Of a stretch of DNA of 64,000 nt, positions 62,155-64,000 are shown one piece after another; the first letter of the stretch is position 1; each line of letters opens with the position of its first letter. Below the pieces are notes generated by a model that made no database searches, had not been told where the DNA came from, and saw only the letters and a list, made by a program, of their open reading frames with translations. The DNA comes from Loxodes magnus. Taxonomy: Eukaryota; Ciliophora; Karyorelictea; Loxodida; Loxodidae. The stretch lies in NCBI GenBank assembly GCA_946699065.1, contig CAMPDV010000116.1:434001-498000 (forward strand), read 5' to 3'. The position numbers and the translations under genes are program-made.

Positions 62155-64000
62155 TCAATAAATATAGCTTAAAATATAAAATAAAGTAATTAAAAAGTGC
62201 TAGTGATGAAGTAAATAAAAGAAAAGATAAAAATAAATTTTAAATAAGCAATAGTATTATATTAAATAAATCTATAATAAGGATATTTAAAATTAACTTA
62301 ATTATTAAGCATTTAAATAGAACTTCGGAGTATATTTTAAAACAGTAAAGGATAAAAGATGAATGGAAACTTCATAAAGCAAAATAACTATAATAGAATA
62401 ATTGGCTATTATTATTTTAAACAGCAAAAAGTAATCTACTTAGAATCTTTATAAAATATCTTTCTTTTAATTTTCTTCATTTAAATTAATTAATTTTTCA
62501 AATTTTATGATTATATGAGGATTATTATACCTCTAAAAGTCTTTCATTGTCCTTTAAGTTTCTTGTTTTGTTCTTTATTATAAATAATTTTAACTTATTC
62601 CTTTGAATTCAGGTTTTCATGGGCAAGATAATTGTAAATAATTAAGTAATAGACTATATCTCTTTTCACAATTAACTAGGAATTTATGTTTCTATTCTTG
62701 TTTTCTTAAAAGTATTGATAACTTCCTTATTCATAATCCAATTAAAAATTATATTTAAAGAAGTATATTAGAAATACGTAATGCTTGCTTGTTATCAAAG
62801 CTAGATGATCGAACAACAGTATACTGCTTAGTCTTCTTCTTTTGCTTTTAGATAAATTGATGACACTATATTTCATTTTTAGGATTTTTTGGAGTAGAAA
62901 ATAACTGATTAATCTCTTAAATGACTCTAAATTCTCATATACTGCTTTAGCATTTTTCTCGATCTGCGTGGAATAAAATTATCCAATAAAAATCTTAAAA
63001 CTTTGGAATTTTTCTCTATTCTACTCTTTCAAGAACTTCTATATTTAAGGCAAATTCCTTTAAATAAGTTAATCAACAAGAGTAGTTATTAAGTAATATT
63101 CTTTTAGTAATACTGAATCAATAAGAAGGTACTATTAAAGTATAGCAAATGAAGATTAAACATATAAGCACTCTGAATACACTCATAAAGTAAGCTTTTT
63201 AATAAGATTGCTCTATACAATGTTTCCCTACTATAAATGTTAAGTTACCTTCTACCTTTATTTCTAAAATAGCCTTAGAAGCTATTTATACTAATTAACT
63301 ATGATATAAGGTAAAAAGAAAAAAGGATTAATTGATGTTAAAGCTTTAGATATTGCAAGCTATGTATTTTCAGGCTAAGAAATAAATATATGGTACTAAT
63401 TGCGTAAAACTAGTGTGTACTTATAACTAAAGAAGAGATATTAAACTTCATATTGTATCAAAATAAATCTCTTATTTGAACTTTAAAAGACAGGATATAA
63501 GAGTGTACTCAAATGCTAAGCATGCAACTATATAAAATATATTAGTAGGATTATACATTTTTTAACCATTTTAAAGTTAGAAATTCTTCTTTTAATACGC
63601 TAAAAAATTTTAAATCAAGCATAAAAACAAATTCCCTCTCTTTTAAAACTAATAGAAGATGTTTATTATTATATGGTAATAAGAGATATAGAATGAATAG
63701 TGAATGATTAAGTAATATTTCTATATACTATACTGTATAATAAGATACTTTCTGTCTTTATTCATTTGTATATTTATCAGATATATTTGCTGGTTATTGC
63801 TAGTTTATGCCTTTCCTTTTTGTGAACGGTAATAACACAGCTTGCTTAATTAAATAATTAAGAATCCTTTATATTTTTCCCTTGATTAACTAGATGAGAT
63901 ATTGATAATATTTGAAAAAGCAAAGCTTCTTTAGTAATTATTGCTTTAAAAGCGGCAATGAAATGTATAAAATAGATAAGCTTTCCGTATAGTACTTTAA
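62155..64000 (-). CDS. Possible large membrane protein, 5' end beyond the window
   Basis: One minus-strand frame is readable from the right edge to TGA at 62155-62157 (about 615 codons, seven TGA as Trp, which is not fewer than by chance). The part at 62700-63300 looks most like coding, with 23 percent G-starting codons (KEFALNIEVLERVEQRKIPK, then FHADREKCQSSIWEFRVIQE, and EIKVEGNLTFIVGKHCIEQS). Hydrophobic segments lie upstream (FRVLICLIFICYTLIVPSYW) and near the end (LFKIIIANYSIIVILLYE). Introns are not resolved and no family is recognised. Confidence 0.36.

Overview
This is nuclear DNA of a ciliate, most likely a karyorelict (Loxodes-like). The base composition is very AT-rich. Conserved genes read through only if TAA and TAG are glutamine and TGA is tryptophan, and each of them ends at TGA. 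That combination is the karyorelict nuclear code (NCBI table 27), in which TGA is both Trp and the only stop. With the standard code every gene here breaks into short pieces. Introns are tiny (about 14-23 nt, GT...AG). The species assignment is inference; the code reading is seen directly in calcineurin A, a NEK kinase, Arp3, adrenodoxin reductase and an RCC1 protein.

Layout. 1-10.3 kb: tail of a kinesin-9-like motor, two membrane-protein genes, a NEK kinase converging on an NC2-alpha (DRAP1) gene, calcineurin A and a coiled-coil protein. 10.3-20.5 kb: unrecognised Q-rich proteins, a two-TM protein, mitochondrial adrenodoxin reductase, a RING/B-box/kelch-like protein and a small basic protein. 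20.5-31 kb: a TMEM63/OSCA-type channel, a divergent protein kinase and an unrecognised Q/N-rich protein, with AT-rich ORF islands between them. 31-42 kb: a tandem pair of MFS transporters sharing an intron position, a probably myristoylated kelch protein and a Q-rich protein. 42-49.5 kb: a C2/EF-hand membrane protein, a polytopic membrane protein, Arp3, a possible polytopic membrane protein and an EF-hand protein. 49.5-54.8 kb: three successive long AT-rich frames, one clearly polytopic. 54.8-61.4 kb: a 2173-residue protein joining RCC1 repeats to an IQGAP-type RasGAP region. 61.4-64 kb: a small gene and a frame running off the right edge.

How the genes fit together. Most recognised products belong to signalling (NEK and a second kinase, calcineurin, C2/EF-hand, RCC1-RasGAP), the cytoskeleton (kinesin, Arp3) and membrane transport (MFS pair, TMEM63). 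There is no operon logic and no sign of bacterial, viral or transposon DNA. The main open question is the AT-rich, TAA/TAG-rich stretches between conserved genes. Because only TGA stops translation and TGA can also be Trp, long open frames are weak evidence there. I give those frames low confidence and say what supports each.
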